The notes below the pieces were generated by a model. That model was given only the letters and a program-made list of their open reading frames with translations. It ran no database searches and was not told where the DNA came from. From Opitutaceae bacterium (lineage in GTDB: Bacteria; Verrucomicrobiota; Verrucomicrobiia; Opitutales; Opitutaceae): a stretch of 37,411 bases of DNA. The stretch spans positions 1-37,411 of the forward strand of contig JAGYIG010000034.1 of the NCBI GenBank assembly GCA_018402455.1, given 5' to 3'. Of the stretch, positions 34,200-37,411 are shown piece by piece (positions within the stretch are counted from its first letter, which is position 1; the number at the start of each line of letters is the position of its first letter). A program made the translations under genes and the position numbers.

Positions 34200-36836
34200 G
34201 TGCTGGGACTGGACGACGCCGGACGTATCCTTTCGGCCAATACCGCAGCCGGCACCTACTGGTCCGGCCTGGCCGAGCAGTTGGTGGGCCGGTCCTTTGT
34301 CAGTCTGTTCGCCTTCGAGGTGGTCTCGGATGATCCCGATATTTTGGAAGCCCAGTGGGACGTGGTACGCACCAGCGCCACCGCGCAGCGCGTGCCCATG
34401 TCGATCCAACTGGATCCGGAAGCCGCTCCCCTCGAAGTGCGGCTCGAACTGGAAGCGGCCGTGGGCGGCGCGACCGCTTGGTTCGCCCGGGTGAGTCGGG
34501 AATACCCCACCGCACCACCGTCCCCGGAAGGCGACGTGGCCCTGGCGGCCACCGCCGCCGCCCGCAACTCCGACGTCTGGGCCAAACTCGCCCACAGCGA
34601 CGCCGCCGGATTTTTTGACCTTAGTTTTTCGTCCGGTGACACGTTTTATGCCCCGGCCTGGAAGCGGTTGCTTGGCTACGCGGAGGCGGACCTCGCCAAC
34701 ACCTACGATACCTGGCTGAAGCTGATCCACCCCGACGACTCTTCGGCGGCGCCCGATCAGGTGGGACGTCATGCCGGTTCCGCCCAGCGGTCCTTTTCCG
34801 TCGAGTTTCGCATGAAGCACCGCCGGGGCCATTGGGTCTGGATCAATTGTGTGGGGGTGCAGCACTTTGGGGCGGATGGCGAACTGGATCGCGTGGTGGG
34901 GTTCCACCTCGACATCTCGGAGCGCAAGGAAGTCGAGGAGCAGGGCATCGTCGCCGAAGACCGGCTCAACCGGTTGGCGGAAGAAGGCGGGCTGGCGGTC
35001 TTTGATCTGGATTTTGTGATGGGCAAGGCGTCGGTGTCGCGCGCCTGGCAGGATCTGATTGGCGATCCGGTGGAGCACCCGGACATCGGGTTGTTCACGC
35101 AATACCTGAAACACAGCGCTGGCGATGTGACGGGCTTTCTTTCCAATTTTGGCAGCGGCGACGACACTTGGGATGCGGGCCCCACCACGCTCCGCCGTTC
35201 GGACCGACGCGAGGTCGATGTGATGCTGGGCTTGAACCGTCAAGTCAGCCGACGGGGAGAACTGCTGCGGGTGGTAGGGTTGGCCCTGCCCCTGCCGGAC
35301 AGCCTGCGGGCGGGCCAAACGGCCGCCCCCTTTTCCACCGGTCGTTTTGATACCAATGCGCTCAATGTGCTCAACGAAGGCATCATCGTGACCGACCGCC
35401 GGGGCAGTGTGCGGGTGATCAACCAAAAGGCCCTCAAGATTATCGGGGTAAATCCCGGTCTGGCGGTGGAGCAGCCCCTCGCGGAGATCTTTCAATTGGT
35501 CACGGTGCTGGAGAGTCGGCCGGCGGATGATGCGCTGGAGCTGGCTCTCGCGGCCGAAGGCTCGGGACGGCTCTACACCGACCACGCCGTGGTCGTGGAA
35601 AACGGTCCACCGCGCCCCATCGTCTGGAGCATCAGCCAACTTTGGGACGCAAACCGCGAAGTGGCCGGCATCGTCGTCGTGTTCCGGGATCCGCTCGAAA
35701 TGAGCCTGACCCCGGAAGAGCTCATCCGCGCCAATCGGTTCGACTCCCTGGGGCAGTTGGCCGGCGGCATTGCCCATGATTTCAACAACCTGCTGTCCAC
35801 CATTCTGGGCGGTATTTCGCTGGCGAAGGACAATCGCGACTACGACAAGCTGGGCGATTCGGAGACGGCCTGCATGGCGGCCAAGACCTTGACGCGTCAA
35901 CTGCTGGCGTTTGCCAAAGGGAATCCCGGGGGCACCTTCTCGGTCGTCAAACCCGGCGATATTCTCGACGACGCGGTGCGGGTGGCGTCCGCCGGCAGTC
36001 CGGTCAAAGTCACCTGCGACTCGGATGCCTCGGCGCCGTTAGTCGAGGTGGACCGCGGCCAGATGATTCAGGTGTTCCAAAATCTGATCATCAACGCGAT
36101 GCAAGCGATGGACGAGCCGTCGCGGGGCACGATCGAAATCCGTTGCCGCGGGCTGGAAATCTCCGATGGGCAGCTCCCCCCCCTCGCCGGTGGTCGCTAC
36201 GTGCAGGTCGAGGTACAGGACAACGGCAAGGGCATTCCGGAGGACAAAATCGACCGCATTTTCGAGCCCTTTTTCACCACCAAAAAATCCGGCACCGGAC
36301 TGGGGCTGGCGACCGTGCTCTCGATCGTGCGCAAACACGGCGGCCAGCTGGGTGTCGACTCCACGGTCGGGGTTGGCACCACGTTCACCACTTTCCTGCC
36401 CGCCACCACCAAGGATCTGGAGACGGCGGTCCGACGGCCGGCGACCATCCGCTTTGGCACCGGTCGCGTGTTGTTCATGGATGATGAGCCGCAGCTGTGC
36501 ACCATCACCAAGGCGATGCTCGAGAGCCTCGACTACAAGGTCGATATCGCCCGCCACGGCGAGGAAGCGTTGGCCTTTTATCGGAAATACCACGCCGTCA
36601 ACCGACCCTATGATGTGGTGCTGCTCGACCTCACCATCGTGGGAGGCATGGGCGGTGAAGAAACGTTCAAACGGTTGCGGGAAATCGATCCCGACGTGCG
36701 TGCGGTCGTCTCCAGCGGCTACGACAACGAAGAGATGGCCCGCCAATTCATCGAAGCCGGTTTCTGCGGTTACCTGACCAAACCCTACCGGGTCGGCGAA
36801 CTGGGCAAGTTGCTCAAGAACGTGCTCGGGAGCTAG
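34200..36836 (+). CDS. cytoplasmic hybrid sensor histidine kinase with PAS domains and receiver
   Basis: An 878-aa two-component hybrid without membrane segments. Several PAS-like domains come first (about 1-105; 130-245, with an IHPDD and an ISERK PAC end; 250-365; 375-500). The HisKA dimerisation domain has phosphorylatable H526 (GGIAHDFNNLLSTILGG). The HATPase_c domain has an N box (FQNLIINAMQAM), G1 (DNGKGIP), F box (FEPFFTTK) and G2 (GTGLGLA). A C-terminal receiver (about 755-878) has acidic residues in LFMDDEP, phospho-acceptor D810 (VVLLDLTIVGG), SSGY and K in LTKPY. The GTG at 34200 cuts into the first PAS strand. A GTG at 34127 in another frame starts MSELSSSFQRSRAVLDRF after a typical leader, so the true N-terminus may be separated by a frameshift. 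No output regulator is adjacent, so the signal and target are unknown. Confidence 0.9.
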   Translation: MLGLDDAGRILSANTAAGTYWSGLAEQLVGRSFVSLFAFEVVSDDPDILEAQWDVVRTSATAQRVPMSIQLDPEAAPLEVRLELEAAVGGATAWFARVSREYPTAPPSPEGDVALAATAAARNSDVWAKLAHSDAAGFFDLSFSSGDTFYAPAWKRLLGYAEADLANTYDTWLKLIHPDDSSAAPDQVGRHAGSAQRSFSVEFRMKHRRGHWVWINCVGVQHFGADGELDRVVGFHLDISERKEVEEQGIVAEDRLNRLAEEGGLAVFDLDFVMGKASVSRAWQDLIGDPVEHPDIGLFTQYLKHSAGDVTGFLSNFGSGDDTWDAGPTTLRRSDRREVDVMLGLNRQVSRRGELLRVVGLALPLPDSLRAGQTAAPFSTGRFDTNALNVLNEGIIVTDRRGSVRVINQKALKIIGVNPGLAVEQPLAEIFQLVTVLESRPADDALELALAAEGSGRLYTDHAVVVENGPPRPIVWSISQLWDANREVAGIVVVFRDPLEMSLTPEELIRANRFDSLGQLAGGIAHDFNNLLSTILGGISLAKDNRDYDKLGDSETACMAAKTLTRQLLAFAKGNPGGTFSVVKPGDILDDAVRVASAGSPVKVTCDSDASAPLVEVDRGQMIQVFQNLIINAMQAMDEPSRGTIEIRCRGLEISDGQLPPLAGGRYVQVEVQDNGKGIPEDKIDRIFEPFFTTKKSGTGLGLATVLSIVRKHGGQLGVDSTVGVGTTFTTFLPATTKDLETAVRRPATIRFGTGRVLFMDDEPQLCTITKAMLESLDYKVDIARHGEEALAFYRKYHAVNRPYDVVLLDLTIVGGMGGEETFKRLREIDPDVRAVVSSGYDNEEMARQFIEAGFCGYLTKPYRVGELGKLLKNVLGS

Positions 36837-36872
36837 CGCGGGTTTGGCCCCGGCAACGGCTGTCCGACGGAG

Positions 36873-36935
36873 CGCGGTGCTTTAGCCCGCGACTCGAATG
36901 TCCAGCGGCCTCCAAATGCGGGCTAAAGCTCCGCA
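36873..36935. repeat. inverted pair of REP-like elements after the histidine kinase gene
   Basis: The arm CGCGGTGCTTTAGCCCGC (36873-36890) and the arm GCGGGCTAAAGCTCCGCA (36918-36935) are inverted repeats with two mismatches and a 27-bp spacer. Both contain GGCTAAAGC-like cores as in the REP elements at the RAYT gene, so this looks like a BIME-type pair. It begins 37 bp after the kinase stop and may also stabilise or end its mRNA. The non-coding stretch 36837-37167 otherwise holds only the family-2 palindrome. Confidence 0.65.
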
Positions 36936-37061
36936 CTACTTTTTGAGCAACCGGAGGGTGAAAGATGCGGATTCAAACCGCCGTCTGCGTCCCCGGTCCC
37001 AAGGTGGACGTCGCCGGCCGGACGCCACCGGGCGGCGTCAAGCGCCGCCCCGACCCTCCGA

Positions 37062-37092
37062 GGCAGGGCGGTTCCGCCGCAACCGCCGCTCC
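37062..37092. repeat. dispersed palindromic repeat, family 2 (copy b)
   Basis: A 7-bp stem GGCGGTT (37067-37073) / AACCGCC (37081-37087), with flanks GGCAG and GCTCC, repeats the element at 21998-22029 with a few differences. Confidence 0.6.
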
Positions 37093-37167
37093 CGCCTGAG
37101 TTAACCGAAAGCGGATTCCGGTCCCGAATTTTTTGACCCGACCCGGCATTGCCGTTGCGCTGGTCAC

Positions 37168-37411
37168 ATGTATCGATCAATCGGCTGGCTAGCTGGGATT
37201 CTGATGGGCGGCGCACTGTCCGCCCCCGCCGGAGTTCCCACTCAAATCAGTGAATCCGCGACCCACCTGGAGACGAGCGATGGGCAGACCTTTGTCTGGC
37301 TGGGGGACACCGCTTGGGAACTCTTTCACCGGCTGGATCGCGAAGAGGCCATCGCGTATTTGGACAACCGCGCGGCTCAGGGGTTCACCGTGATTCAAAA
37401 ATATACGCTTT
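37168..37411 (+). CDS. secreted DUF4038 / GH140-like protein, 5' part only
   Basis: Eighty-one codons from the ATG at 37168 are open to the window edge. The protein starts with a signal peptide (MYRSIGWLAGILMGGALSAP), then a short linker. It then has the beginning of a DUF4038-type TIM barrel: FVWLGDTAWELFHRLDREEA and YLDNRAAQGFTVIQ, both typical of this family. The family includes the apiosidase-type glycoside hydrolases (GH140) acting on plant pectin side chains, but many members are uncharacterised, so the substrate is not certain. No promoter or Shine-Dalgarno was recognised. The remainder, including catalytic residues, is outside the window. Confidence 0.82.
   Translation, partial: MYRSIGWLAGILMGGALSAPAGVPTQISESATHLETSDGQTFVWLGDTAWELFHRLDREEAIAYLDNRAAQGFTVIQKYTL

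Noticed and set aside
34119..35900. Minus-strand open frame of 593 codons opposite the histidine kinase
   Set aside because: The PAS and kinase motifs on the plus strand are unambiguous; the antisense translation is repetitive and Gly/Arg/His-rich.

Overview
The window looks like chromosomal DNA of a member of the Verrucomicrobiota, most likely Opitutaceae or a close relative. This is inferred from high GC content, pyrimidine-rich gene leaders without a Shine-Dalgarno sequence, huge secreted subtilase/beta-propeller proteins ending in the tandem C-terminal module common in this group, REP elements with a RAYT transposase, and many monocistronic housekeeping genes on alternating strands. No taxonomic search was possible, so the assignment rests on recognition only.

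Layout. Positions 1-310 hold a run of small hairpins, a 7-bp-periodic repeat and a minus-strand tRNA-Leu(GAG). Positions 385-6018 carry a serine acetyltransferase, pyrD (minus), an acidic orphan protein, a Wza-like export lipoprotein, and the minus-strand pair hemB then a membrane-anchored TPR protein. A 33-bp near-palindrome lies between divergent hemB and cysS. Positions 6194-9621 are cysS and thrS. Positions 9607-10427 are a REP-RAYT-REP unit whose repeats supply the stop codons of both flanking genes. Then come an unusual isomerase/dehydrogenase fusion (minus), a secreted Dabb protein (minus) and a TPR protein. Positions 13620-21941 hold a tandem pair of giant secreted S8 proteases; the first copy is broken by a frameshift and an in-frame TGA, the second is intact. 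Positions 22161-24098 are an amt-glnB ammonium unit (minus) with a near-consensus sigma-54 promoter. aspS (minus), a dienelactone-hydrolase-like protein, a PhyH dioxygenase (minus), a pitrilysin-like M16 protease, gpmI (minus), hemH, a hybrid histidine kinase and the first 81 codons of a DUF4038/GH140-like protein complete the window.

How the genes fit together. Most are core metabolism: cysteine, pyrimidine and heme synthesis, three aminoacyl-tRNA synthetases, glycolysis and ammonium uptake. The accessory part points to a heterotroph that handles proteins and polysaccharides outside the cytoplasm: S8 and M16 proteases, sugar isomerase/dehydrogenase fusion, export lipoprotein and GH140-like protein. 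I found no defence system, CRISPR array, prophage or biosynthetic cluster. The most unusual signals are the broken/intact subtilase pair, REP-derived stop codons, the isomerase-dehydrogenase fusion, the heptad repeats shared by thrS and amt leaders, the hemB/cysS palindrome, the sigma-54 promoter and the hairpin array at the left edge.
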